NCBI RefSeq assembly: GCF_008704935.1
Contig: NZ_CP023692.1
Coordinates: 5,299,001-5,363,000, forward strand
Direction of reading: 5' to 3'
Source: Streptomyces vinaceus
Lineage (GTDB): Bacteria > Actinomycetota > Actinomycetes > Streptomycetales > Streptomycetaceae
DNA: 64,000 nt
A model generated the notes under the pieces. The model saw only the letters and a list, made by a program, of their open reading frames with translations, had not been told where the DNA came from and did not search any database. The position numbers were made by a program, and so were the translations under genes. The first letter of the stretch is position 1, and each line of letters begins with the position of its first letter. Positions 15,992 through 24,093 of this stretch are shown here, in pieces.

Positions 15992-18900
15992 ATGTCCTGG
16001 CTGTCCCGCTTCAGCCTGGCCCAAAGAGCGCTGATCGGCCTCGTGTCGATCACCGCACTGCTCTTCGGCGCCATAGCCATCCCGCAGCTCAAGCAGCAGC
16101 TGCTGCCGTCCATCGACCTGCCGATGGTGTCCGTGCTCGCGCCGTACCAGGGCGCCTCGCCCGACGTGGTGGAGAAGCAGGTCATCGAACCGATCGAGGC
16201 CACCCTCAAGGGCGTCGACGGCATCACCGGCATCACCTCCACGGCCAGCGAGGGCAACGCCCTCATCATGGCCACGTTCGACTACGGCGACAGCGGTACC
16301 AAGCAGCTCGTCGCCGACGTCCAGCAGGCCGTCAACCGGGCCCGCGTACGGCTGCCCGCCGAGGTGGACCCGCAGGTCGTGGCCGGCTCCACCGACGACA
16401 TCCCGACCGTCGTCCTCGCCGTCACCTCGGACAAGGACCAGCAGGCCCTGGCCGACCAGCTCAGCCGCTCCGTCGTCCCCGTCCTGGAGGACATCGAGGG
16501 CGTCGGCCAGGTCAGCGTCGACGGGGTCCAGGACCTCCAGATCGCCGTCACCCCCGACAACGCCAAGCTGGCGGCGGCGGGCCTCGACGGGGCCGCCCTC
16601 GCGCAGGCCCTCCAGGCGGGCGGCGCGACCGTACCGGCCGGCTCCTTCGACGAGGCCGGCAAGAACCGGACCGTCCGCGTAGGCGGCGGCTACACCTCCC
16701 TCGCCCAGCTCCAGGAGCTGCGCCTCGGCGGCGCCGGCGGCAAGCCGGCCGTGCGTCTGGCCGACGTCGCCACCGTCACGCAGGAGCCCGCCAAGGCCGT
16801 CTCCCTGACCCGGACCAACGGCAAGCCCAGCCTCGCCCTCGTCCTCACCATGGACAAGGACGGCAGCGCCGTCGCCATCTCCGACGCCGTCAAGGACAAG
16901 CTGCCCGAGCTGCGCTCCGCACTCGGCGCCGGCGCCGAACTGACCGTCGTCAGCGACCAGGGCCCGCCCGTGGCCAAGTCCATCTCCAGCCTCACCACCG
17001 AGGGCCTGCTCGGCCTGCTCTTCGCGGTGCTCGTGATCCTGGTCTTCCTGGCCTCGCTGCGCTCGACGCTGGTCACCGCGGTCTCCATCCCGCTGTCCGT
17101 GGTCCTCGCGCTGATCGTGCTGTGGACCCGCGACCTCTCGCTCAACATGCTGACCCTGGGCGCCCTCACCATCGCCATCGGCCGCGTCGTCGACGACTCG
17201 ATCGTGGTCCTGGAGAACATCAAGCGCCACCTCGGCTACGGCGAGGAGCGCGAGGCGGCCATCATCGCCGCGGTCAAGGAGGTCGCCGGCGCGGTCACCT
17301 CCTCCACGCTCACCACCGTCGCCGTGTTCCTGCCGATCGGATTCGTCGGCGGCATGGTCGGCGAGTTCTTCGGCCCGTTCTCCCTCACCGTCACCGCGGC
17401 CCTGCTGGCCTCGCTGATCGTGTCCCTCACGGTCGTACCGGTGCTCTCGTACTGGTTCCTGCGCGCGCCCAAGGGCGTGGCGGCGGGCGACCCCGGGAGC
17501 GCGGCGAAGGCGCGGCGCGAGGCCGAGGAGAAGGAGGCCAGGAGCCGCCTCCAGGGCTTCTACGTACGGGCGCTCGGCCTGGTCACGCGCCGCCGGATCG
17601 CCACCCTCGCCGTCGCGGTGGTCGTCCTCGTCGCCACGTTCGGGATGGCCCCGCTGCTGAAGACCAACTTCTTCGACCAGGGTGAGCAGAGCGTCCTGAC
17701 GGTCAAGCAGCAGCTGCCCCCGGGCACCTCGCTGGCCGCCTCCGACGAGGCGAGCCGGAAGGTCGAGAAGGCCCTCACCGAGATCAAGGGCGTCAAGGAC
17801 TACCAGGTCACCGTCGGCTCCTCCGGCTTCCTGGCCGCCTTCGGCGGCGGTACGGGCTCCAACCAGGCCTCGTACCAGGTCACCCTGGAGGACTCCGGCG
17901 ACTCCGAGGGCGTCAAGCAGCGCATCGAGGACGCCCTGGGCAAGCTCGACGGCATCGGCGACACCAGCATCTCGGCGGGCGGCGGCTTCGGCAGCCAGAA
18001 CCTGAGCGTGGTCGTCAAGGCCGGGCAGGCCGACGTCCTCGCCCAGGCCGCGGAGCAGGTCCGGGCCGAGATGGCCACGCTCGACGACGTCACCGACGTG
18101 CAGAGCGACCTCTCCCAGTCCGTGCCCCGGATCTCGGTGACCGCCACCCCGAAGGCCGCCGAGGCGGGCCTGAACCAGGCCGCCCTCGGGGCGATCGTCG
18201 CCCAGGCCGTACGGGGCACCCCGGCGGGCAAGGCCGTACTGGACGGCACCGAGCGGGACATCGTCATCAAGTCCGCGCACCCGGCCACCACCCTGGCCGA
18301 GCTCCAGGCGCTCCCGGTCGGCCCGGTCAAGCTCGGCGACGTCGCCGAGGTCAAGGAGGTCCCCGGCCCGGTCTCGATGACCCGGATCGACGGTGCCCGC
18401 GCCGCGACCGTCACCGCGAAGCCGGTCGGCGACAACACCGGCGCGATCGGCGCCGAACTCCAGACGAAGATCAAGGCGCTGGACCTGCCCGAGGGGGCCA
18501 CGGCCACCATCGGCGGCGTCTCCTCGGACCAGGACGACGCGTTCGCCTCCCTGGGCCTGGCCATGCTCGCGGCCGTCGCGATCGTGTTCATGCTGCTCGT
18601 GGCCACGTTCCGGTCGCTGGTCCAGCCGCTGGTCCTGCTGGTCTCGATCCCGTTCGCGGCGACCGGCGCGCTCGGCCTGCTGCTGGTGACCGGCACCCCG
18701 CTGGGCGTCCCGGCGATGATCGGCATGCTGATGCTCATCGGCATCGTCGTGACCAACGCGATCGTCCTGATCGACCTGGTCAACCAGTACCGGGCACAGG
18801 GCCTCGGCGTGGTCGAAGCCGTCATCGAGGGCGGGCGGCACCGCCTGCGCCCGATCCTCATGACGGCCCTCGCGACGATCTTCGCGCTGCTCCCGATGGC

Positions 18901-19135
18901 GCTCGGCGTCACCGGCGGGGGCGGGTTCATCTCGCAGCCGCTCGCGGTGGTGGTGATCGGCGGCCTGGTCAGCTCGACGCTGCTGACGCTGCTCCTGGTA
19001 CCGACCCTCTACACGATGATCGAGCTCCGCAAGGAGCGCCGCCGCGCGAAGCGCGAGGCCAGGCGCACGGCCCGCCTCACGGTGGTCCCGGCCCCGGACG
19101 AGTCCTCCGACGAGGGGTCCCCGGTCAAGGTCTGA
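15992..19135 (+). CDS. RND (HAE1/AcrB-like) efflux permease
   Basis: The 1047-aa protein has full RND architecture: TM1 near the N-terminus and a large periplasmic-type loop with QLLPSIDLPMVSV and YQGASPDVVEKQV. A helix bundle containing LTLGALTIAIGRVVDDSIVVLENI (TM4 proton-relay Asp pair VVDDS) follows, then a second loop and a second bundle ending VVIGGLVSSTLLTLL. RND pumps use the proton gradient to export lipids, drugs or other amphiphiles. A Gram-positive cell has no outer membrane, and no membrane-fusion protein gene is adjacent, so the pump presumably works alone. The C-terminal tail is basic. The gene is convergent with nadA. Confidence 0.92.
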   Translation: MSWLSRFSLAQRALIGLVSITALLFGAIAIPQLKQQLLPSIDLPMVSVLAPYQGASPDVVEKQVIEPIEATLKGVDGITGITSTASEGNALIMATFDYGDSGTKQLVADVQQAVNRARVRLPAEVDPQVVAGSTDDIPTVVLAVTSDKDQQALADQLSRSVVPVLEDIEGVGQVSVDGVQDLQIAVTPDNAKLAAAGLDGAALAQALQAGGATVPAGSFDEAGKNRTVRVGGGYTSLAQLQELRLGGAGGKPAVRLADVATVTQEPAKAVSLTRTNGKPSLALVLTMDKDGSAVAISDAVKDKLPELRSALGAGAELTVVSDQGPPVAKSISSLTTEGLLGLLFAVLVILVFLASLRSTLVTAVSIPLSVVLALIVLWTRDLSLNMLTLGALTIAIGRVVDDSIVVLENIKRHLGYGEEREAAIIAAVKEVAGAVTSSTLTTVAVFLPIGFVGGMVGEFFGPFSLTVTAALLASLIVSLTVVPVLSYWFLRAPKGVAAGDPGSAAKARREAEEKEARSRLQGFYVRALGLVTRRRIATLAVAVVVLVATFGMAPLLKTNFFDQGEQSVLTVKQQLPPGTSLAASDEASRKVEKALTEIKGVKDYQVTVGSSGFLAAFGGGTGSNQASYQVTLEDSGDSEGVKQRIEDALGKLDGIGDTSISAGGGFGSQNLSVVVKAGQADVLAQAAEQVRAEMATLDDVTDVQSDLSQSVPRISVTATPKAAEAGLNQAALGAIVAQAVRGTPAGKAVLDGTERDIVIKSAHPATTLAELQALPVGPVKLGDVAEVKEVPGPVSMTRIDGARAATVTAKPVGDNTGAIGAELQTKIKALDLPEGATATIGGVSSDQDDAFASLGLAMLAAVAIVFMLLVATFRSLVQPLVLLVSIPFAATGALGLLLVTGTPLGVPAMIGMLMLIGIVVTNAIVLIDLVNQYRAQGLGVVEAVIEGGRHRLRPILMTALATIFALLPMALGVTGGGGFISQPLAVVVIGGLVSSTLLTLLLVPTLYTMIELRKERRRAKREARRTARLTVVPAPDESSDEGSPVKV

Positions 19136-19154
19136 CGTACGGTCCGGCGAACGC

Positions 19155-19192
19155 CGAAGGGCCGCTCCCTCGAACGAGGGGGCGGCCCTTCG
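19155..19192. terminator. Bidirectional hairpin terminator
   Basis: An 11-bp outer stem CGAAGGGCCGC/GCGGCCCTTCG, a T-G opposition and a 6-bp inner stem CCCTCG/CGAGGG flank an AA loop. It separates the convergent RND and nadA genes. Confidence 0.85.
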
Positions 19193-19207
19193 GGCGTACG
19201 GCGGGGG

Positions 19208-20395
19208 CTACGGGAGGGCGAGCATGCGCTCCAGGGCCAGCTTCGCGAAGCTCTCCGTCTCCTTGTCGACCTGGATCTGGTTGACGAGGGTGCCCTCGGC
19301 CAGGGACTCCAGGGTCCACACCAGGTGGGGGAGGTCGATGCGGTTCATCGTCGAGCAGAAGCAGACCGTCTTGTCGAGGAAGACGACCTCCTTGTCCTGC
19401 GCGGCGAATCGATTCGCCAGGCGGCGGACGAGGTTCAGCTCGGTGCCGATGGCCCACTTGGAGCCGGCCGGGGCCGCCTCCAGCGCCTTGATGATGTACT
19501 CCGTCGAGCCGACGTAGTCCGCGGCCGCGACGACCTCGTGCTTGCACTCGGGGTGGACGAGCACGTTCACCCCGGGGATGCGGGCGCGGACGTCGTTGAC
19601 CGAGTCGACCGAGAAGCGGCCGTGCACCGAGCAGTGGCCGCGCCACAGGATCATCTTGGCGTCCCGCAGCTGCTGGACGGTCAGGCCGCCGTTCGGCTTG
19701 TGCGGGTTGTAGAGCACGCAGTCGTCCAGGGACATGCCCATGTCGCGGACGGCGGTGTTGCGGCCCAGGTGCTGGTCCGGCAGGAAGAGCACCTTCTCGC
19801 CCTGCTCGAAGGCCCACTCCAGGGCCTTCTTCGCGTTGGACGAGGTGCAGATCGTGCCGCCGTGCTTGCCGGTGAAGGCCTTGATGTCGGCGGAGGAGTT
19901 CATGTACGAGACGGGGACCGTCGCACCGGCTATGCCGGCCTCGGTCAGCACGTCCCAGCACTCGGCGACCTGCTCGGCGGTGGCCATGTCGGCCATCGAG
20001 CAGCCGGCGGCCAGGTCCGGCAGGACCACCTTCTGGTCGTCCGAGGTCAGGATGTCCGCGGACTCCGCCATGAAGTGGACGCCGCAGAAGACGATGTACT
20101 CGGCCTCCGGCTTGGCGGCCGCGTCCTTGGCCAGCTTGAAGGAGTCGCCGGTGACGTCGGCGAACTCGATCACCTCGTCCCGCTGGTAGTGGTGGCCGAG
20201 GATGAAGACCTTGTCCCCGAGCTTCTCCTTGGCCGCGCGGGCTCGCGCGACCAGGTCCGGGTCCGACGGCGACGGCAGGTCGCCGGGGCACTCCACCCCG
20301 CGCTCGCTCTTGGGGTCGGCCTCACGGCCGAGCAGCAGCAGGGCGAGGGGCGTCGGCTGGACGTCCAAAGGCTGGGCGGTGGTCACGACACGCAC
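19208..20395 (-). CDS. nadA: Quinolinate synthase
   Basis: The 395-aa enzyme condenses iminoaspartate with dihydroxyacetone phosphate to quinolinate for de novo NAD synthesis, using a [4Fe-4S] cluster. Family motifs are FILGHHYQRDEV, YIVFCGVHFMAESADIL, LPDLAAGCSMAD, RGHCSVHGRFS, HPECKHEVV and VCFCSTMNR; the cluster Cys are among these. The length fits the longer actinobacterial NadA class. No nadB or nadC is adjacent. The gene is divergent from the HesB/ErpA-type carrier gene, and that carrier may supply its cluster. A promoter with an overlapping palindrome lies at 20474-20502. Confidence 0.95.
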   Translation of the reverse strand: MRVVTTAQPLDVQPTPLALLLLGREADPKSERGVECPGDLPSPSDPDLVARARAAKEKLGDKVFILGHHYQRDEVIEFADVTGDSFKLAKDAAAKPEAEYIVFCGVHFMAESADILTSDDQKVVLPDLAAGCSMADMATAEQVAECWDVLTEAGIAGATVPVSYMNSSADIKAFTGKHGGTICTSSNAKKALEWAFEQGEKVLFLPDQHLGRNTAVRDMGMSLDDCVLYNPHKPNGGLTVQQLRDAKMILWRGHCSVHGRFSVDSVNDVRARIPGVNVLVHPECKHEVVAAADYVGSTEYIIKALEAAPAGSKWAIGTELNLVRRLANRFAAQDKEVVFLDKTVCFCSTMNRIDLPHLVWTLESLAEGTLVNQIQVDKETESFAKLALERMLALP

Positions 20396-20473
20396 CCTTT
20401 CTGTTCCGCGACAAGGGCTTCGAAGCGGGGCTTCCGAAGCAGAATTCGACTTCTCGTCTATTTGACGTTATCT

Positions 20474-20502
20474 ATCATAGCCGCTTCACGTCACTTTGAC
20501 GA
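20474..20502 (-). promoter_or_regulatory. nadA promoter with overlapping palindrome
   Basis: Read on the minus strand, TCGTCA (20502-20497) and TATGAT (20479-20474) form -35/-10 elements with a 17-nt spacer, about 80 nt upstream of nadA. A perfect palindrome CGTCA-CTT-TGACG at 20489-20501 covers the -35, a typical repressor-site position. The regulator is unknown. Confidence 0.6.
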
Positions 20503-20710
20503 TGCCGATAGTGTCGATGTGACGAATTCGCCCGGGACGGAGTGCCGGGTCCGTCAGGTCCACCTCCCCGCGACGGTGTGCGAGCATGGAAATCTGAAAC
20601 ATGCGTCGGGTCCGGAATGAATCCTCGGCCCCGCTCGTTGCCATCGACGGCAAGAGTCCGACGTTTCCCCGCCATGGGTGGGGAGCCGCCCACTTCGGGA
20701 GTGAATGCAG

Positions 20711-21067
20711 ATGTCCGTACAGGACGACAAGACCACTGTGAGCGACGGCATCCTCCTGTCCGACGCCGCCGCCGAGAAGGTCAGGACCCTGCTGGAGCAG
20801 GAAGGCCGCGATGACCTGGCGCTCCGCGTCGCCGTCCAGCCCGGCGGCTGCTCCGGCCTGCGCTACCAGCTCTTCTTCGACGAGCGCTCCCTCGACGGCG
20901 ATGTCGTCAAGGACTTCGACGGCGTGAAGGTCGTCACGGACCGGATGAGCTCCCCGTACCTGCACGGTGCCTCGATCGACTTCGTCGACACCATCGAGAA
21001 GCAGGGCTTCACGATCGACAACCCCAACGCCACCGGCTCCTGCGCCTGCGGCGACTCCTTCAGCTAA
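20711..21067 (+). CDS. erpA: HesB/IscA/ErpA-type iron-sulfur cluster insertion protein
   Basis: The 118-aa A-type carrier has the three conserved Cys: one in QPGGCSGLRYQLFF and two in the C-terminal GSCACGDSF. These bind a [2Fe-2S]/[4Fe-4S] cluster for delivery to target enzymes. The ATG at 20711 is preferred because GGGAG lies 9 nt upstream. An ATG two codons earlier is only 3 nt from it. Divergent nadA encodes an Fe-S enzyme and the bc1 Rieske gene is nearby, so plausible clients are present. The symbol follows the ErpA role of the mycobacterial homologue; IscA-type is the alternative. A very strong terminator follows. Confidence 0.9.
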   Translation: MSVQDDKTTVSDGILLSDAAAEKVRTLLEQEGRDDLALRVAVQPGGCSGLRYQLFFDERSLDGDVVKDFDGVKVVTDRMSSPYLHGASIDFVDTIEKQGFTIDNPNATGSCACGDSFS

Positions 21068-21088
21068 GCCTGGAGCGAGCAGGGACAC

Positions 21089-21129
21089 ACGGGAGGCCCC
21101 CGGCGCCATCGGCGCCGGGGGCCTCCCGT
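21089..21129. terminator. Bidirectional hairpin terminator
   Basis: A perfect 19-bp stem (arms 21089-21107 and 21111-21129) with an ATC loop is the strongest hairpin in the window. It separates the convergent erpA-like gene and the gene at 21143. Confidence 0.9.
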
Positions 21130-21142
21130 CGTGCGGGCCGGG

Positions 21143-22609
21143 CTACTGCCGGGGGAGCGGCTTGCCCGACGTCGCGTCGATCACCTTGCGCTCGCCCAGC
21201 GGCTGCTGGAGCGTCGCCGACACCGTCATCTCCTGGGCGAGCATGATGCAGGCCCGCCCCGGCTCCTTCGGGGTGTCCGTGATCCGCACGGTCACCGATC
21301 CGGCCTCCTCCCGCGCCTCCAGGGCGTACGTGCTGCACACGCTGCCCCAGAAGTTCACGGTCAGCTTCCGGTCGGAGTCCTGGTACGCGAACCCCGGAAC
21401 GGTGCGCCCGCCCTTGGGGGCCGAAGGCGTCCCCGCGGCGTCCTCACCGGCCGGCTGGACCACCGTACGGGCGGGGCCACCCCCGCTCCCCGCCACCTCG
21501 AACAGCCACGCCGGGACCAGCCCGCGCGCCCCGTCCACGGTCCCCGGGGCCAGCCCGAGCACCGCACCCTTCACCGTCTCGGTCCGCGGCGGCTTCATCG
21601 GCCGCGGCTCCGGGTTGCAGGGCGGGGTGTCCCCGGGGCCGACCGGGGTGTCCGGGGACAGCGGGACCGCGCTGGCACAGCCGCTGGGCCCGGTGTCCGC
21701 GGCCCCGGATCCGCCCGAGGCCCGGTTGAGCCGGGCCAGCGCCTCGGCGGCACCGACCACCGGCTGCTCGGCCGCGCGCACGGGCGCCTTGAGCTCACCG
21801 CTGCCCGCCACCACCCGGGAGTCCGCGCCCACGCTGATCTTCGTGGACCAGCCCTGGGTGGGCAGCCCGTCGATCACCGGGTCGGCCGTCACCACGCGTA
21901 CGGAGCCCTGCGTGAGCCGGGCGTCCAGCTTGGCCCCGCTCTGGCCGAGCGCCGCGAGCACCGGGGCGGCGGCGGCCTTGGCGGCCTCCTCACTCACGGG
22001 GGCGCCGCCCTGGGCGGCGTCCGCACCGCCGTTGCCGTCCGCCTGGGGGAGAGTGGCCGGGCCGCAGGTGTCCTTGCCGCGCTTGCAGTCGTCACCGGCC
22101 CCGCCGCTGCCCTGGCCGCCGGCCCCCTGGAAGCGAGCGAAGTTCCACGTCCCGGGGGCCTTGTGGTTCACCGTGAGCCGGGGCCCCGAGCCGTCGCCGC
22201 CCTCCCCGGCCTGCCAGGTCTCGCCGGTGAGCCGGGGGGAGCCCGGGAGGCCGAGGGCCGTCGCGAGCCGGGCCGCCTCCTCCGGGCTCACCTCGCCGGT
22301 CGCGGCGTAGGACGGCGCGGTCGCCGCGGGGGCGTCGGGGAGCTTCACGTCGGCCCGGTAGGTGACCCCGCTGCCGTGCGGGTCCGGCTCGCCGGGGGCG
22401 ATGCCCGGCCCGGAGGGGCTCGGCGCCACCCGGGGCGCCGAGGCCGCGCTCTCACCCGTACGGTCGCCCCGCCCGCCGTCACCGGAGGCCGCGGCCGCCC
22501 AGTACGCCGTACCGCCGCCCGCGAGCAGGACGGCGGCCGCGATCGAGCCGATGGCCCAGGCCGGCCGCCGCCGTGTGCCGCGTGATGTCTCGGGTTGTTC
22601 GCTGGTCAC
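21143..22609 (-). CDS. Membrane-anchored hypothetical protein with extracytoplasmic domain
   Basis: The 488-aa protein has a short basic cytosolic N-terminus, one TM helix at about residues 18-40 (AWAIGSIAAAVLLAGGGTAYW) and a long low-complexity Gly/Pro/Ala/Ser linker. The beta-rich exported region contains several isolated Cys (DDCKRGKDTCG, SGCAS, PPCNPEP, GSVCSTYAL), which could form disulfides. I do not recognise a family. A membrane protein gene in the equivalent place is remembered from mycobacteria (Rv2203 region). It may be a wall- or membrane-associated factor of the core Fe-S and respiration neighbourhood. The function is unknown. Confidence 0.8.
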   Translation of the reverse strand: MTSEQPETSRGTRRRPAWAIGSIAAAVLLAGGGTAYWAAAASGDGGRGDRTGESAASAPRVAPSPSGPGIAPGEPDPHGSGVTYRADVKLPDAPAATAPSYAATGEVSPEEAARLATALGLPGSPRLTGETWQAGEGGDGSGPRLTVNHKAPGTWNFARFQGAGGQGSGGAGDDCKRGKDTCGPATLPQADGNGGADAAQGGAPVSEEAAKAAAAPVLAALGQSGAKLDARLTQGSVRVVTADPVIDGLPTQGWSTKISVGADSRVVAGSGELKAPVRAAEQPVVGAAEALARLNRASGGSGAADTGPSGCASAVPLSPDTPVGPGDTPPCNPEPRPMKPPRTETVKGAVLGLAPGTVDGARGLVPAWLFEVAGSGGGPARTVVQPAGEDAAGTPSAPKGGRTVPGFAYQDSDRKLTVNFWGSVCSTYALEAREEAGSVTVRITDTPKEPGRACIMLAQEMTVSATLQQPLGERKVIDATSGKPLPRQ

Positions 22610-22694
22610 CGCTTGCTCCTTCGCCCTCGCCGTAGTGGCTGACGGGGCTGTGACGGAACAGACGGCGAACCGGTTCCCCGGCCCCCCTCGGCTC

Positions 22695-22934
22695 TCAGTC
22701 CCCGTACTCGGCCGTCGAGGCGATCAGGCGGGCCGAGGCCGGCGGGACGCTGATCCCGTGGATCTGGGAGGGCGCCACCCGGGCCGGCCGGGGGTCCGCC
22801 GCGACCGCCCAGTGCGGGGCCATCCTGGCGCAGTCGCCCAGCAGCCGTGCGAGGCCGGGCCGCGTGGCGGCGGGGCCCTTCCCGGTGCCTTCCCTGGTCG
22901 TGCCCGCGTACCCGAAACCATCGGTGTAGGTCAT
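22695..22934 (-). CDS. Small hypothetical protein
   Basis: This is a 79-aa open frame with an ATG start, lacking TM helices or known motifs (MTYTDGFGYAGTTREG start). Codon use follows the high-GC third-position pattern, which supports a real gene over a shadow. It is divergent from the PfkB kinase gene and follows the membrane protein gene start on the same strand. Its reality should be regarded as probable, not certain. Confidence 0.55.
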   Translation of the reverse strand: MTYTDGFGYAGTTREGTGKGPAATRPGLARLLGDCARMAPHWAVAADPRPARVAPSQIHGISVPPASARLIASTAEYGD

Positions 22935-23067
22935 GGGGGCACGGTAGGCACGGGGCGGCGGGCGAAGAAAGACCTACTACGGGGTAGTTTCGTGCGGTCG
23001 GCGGCCGGGCAGCGACCGGGTAGTTTTGACTGTCCCCCTCGCCGTCCTCCGCAGGAGCGTCCACGCC

Positions 23068-24045
23068 GTGCGTATCGCAGTCACCGGCTCCATCGCCACC
23101 GACCACCTCATGACCTTCCCCGGCCGCTTCGCCGACCAGCTCGTCGCGGACCAGCTGCACACGGTCTCCCTCTCCTTCCTCGTCGACAACCTCGACGTAC
23201 GGCGGGGCGGCGTCGGCCCGAACATCTGCTTCGGCATGGGTCAGCTCGGCACCCGCCCGATCCTGGTGGGCGCGGCCGGCTACGACTTCGACGAGTACCG
23301 CGCGTGGCTGGAGCGGCACGGCGTCGACACCGACTCGGTGCGGATCTCCGAGGTGCTGCACACCGCGCGCTTCGTGTGCACCACGGACGCCGACCACAAC
23401 CAGATCGGCTCCTTCTACACGGGCGCGATGAGCGAGGCCCGCCTGATCGAGCTCAAGGCGGTCGCGGACCGGGTGGGCGGGCTCGACCTCGTCCTCATCG
23501 GAGCCGACGATCCCGAGGCGATGCTGCGCCACACGGAGGAGTGCCGCACGCGCGGGATCCCGTTCGCGGCGGACTTCTCGCAGCAGATCGCCCGGATGGA
23601 CGGCGAGAACATCCGCACCCTGATGGAGGGCGCGACGTACCTCTTCTCGAACGAGTACGAGAAGGGCCTGATCGAGTCGAAGTCCGGCTGGACGGACGCC
23701 GAGATCCTGGGCAAGGTCGGCACGCGCGTGACCACCCTCGGCTCGCGCGGCGTGCGGATCGAGCGGGCCGGCGAGGCGCCGATCGTCGTCGGCTGCCCGG
23801 ACGAGACGGCGAAGGTGGACCCGACGGGCGTCGGCGACGCGTTCCGCGCGGGCTTCCTCACCGGCCTGGGCTGGGGCGTGGGTCTGGAGCGGGCGGCGCA
23901 GGTCGGCTGCATGCTGGCCACGCTCGTGATCGAGACGCTGGGCACGCAGGAGTACACCCTGGCCCGCGCCCACTTCATGGAGCGCTTCACCAAGGCGTAC
24001 GGCGAGGACGCGGCCGCCGAGGTCCGCGCCCACCTGGCGGCGTAA
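23068..24045 (+). CDS. PfkB-family carbohydrate/nucleoside kinase (AdoK-like)
   Basis: The 325-aa ribokinase-fold enzyme has N-terminal RIAVTGSIATDHLM, substrate-site GGVGPNICFGMGQLG and the PfkB signature 2 region DETAKVDPTGVGDAFRAGF, whose Asp is the catalytic base. An upstream AGGAG supports the GTG at 23068. The gene order (kinase near HesB and ctaC) matches the mycobacterial adenosine kinase AdoK/CbhK. That makes adenosine a good candidate substrate, though ribose or another sugar cannot be excluded from sequence. The product would act in purine salvage in the cytoplasm. It is convergent with the cysteine desulfurase gene. Confidence 0.88.
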   Translation: MRIAVTGSIATDHLMTFPGRFADQLVADQLHTVSLSFLVDNLDVRRGGVGPNICFGMGQLGTRPILVGAAGYDFDEYRAWLERHGVDTDSVRISEVLHTARFVCTTDADHNQIGSFYTGAMSEARLIELKAVADRVGGLDLVLIGADDPEAMLRHTEECRTRGIPFAADFSQQIARMDGENIRTLMEGATYLFSNEYEKGLIESKSGWTDAEILGKVGTRVTTLGSRGVRIERAGEAPIVVGCPDETAKVDPTGVGDAFRAGFLTGLGWGVGLERAAQVGCMLATLVIETLGTQEYTLARAHFMERFTKAYGEDAAAEVRAHLAA

Positions 24046-24062
24046 CCCTCCCGCGCACCGGA

Positions 24063-24093
24063 CGCCGGCGGGCCGCTCTCAGACCCGCCGGCG
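24063..24093. terminator. Hairpin between convergent genes, overlapping a coding end
   Basis: Perfect 10-bp arms CGCCGGCGGG/CCCGCCGGCG flank an 11-nt loop. The right arm lies inside the last codons of the cysteine desulfurase gene, so the terminator of the kinase gene is partly coding. Confidence 0.6.

Noticed and set aside
15794..18841. Long minus-strand open frame opposite the RND gene
   Set aside because: Composition is dominated by Gly/Asp/Glu/Arg repeats and it mirrors the real RND frame. No motifs.
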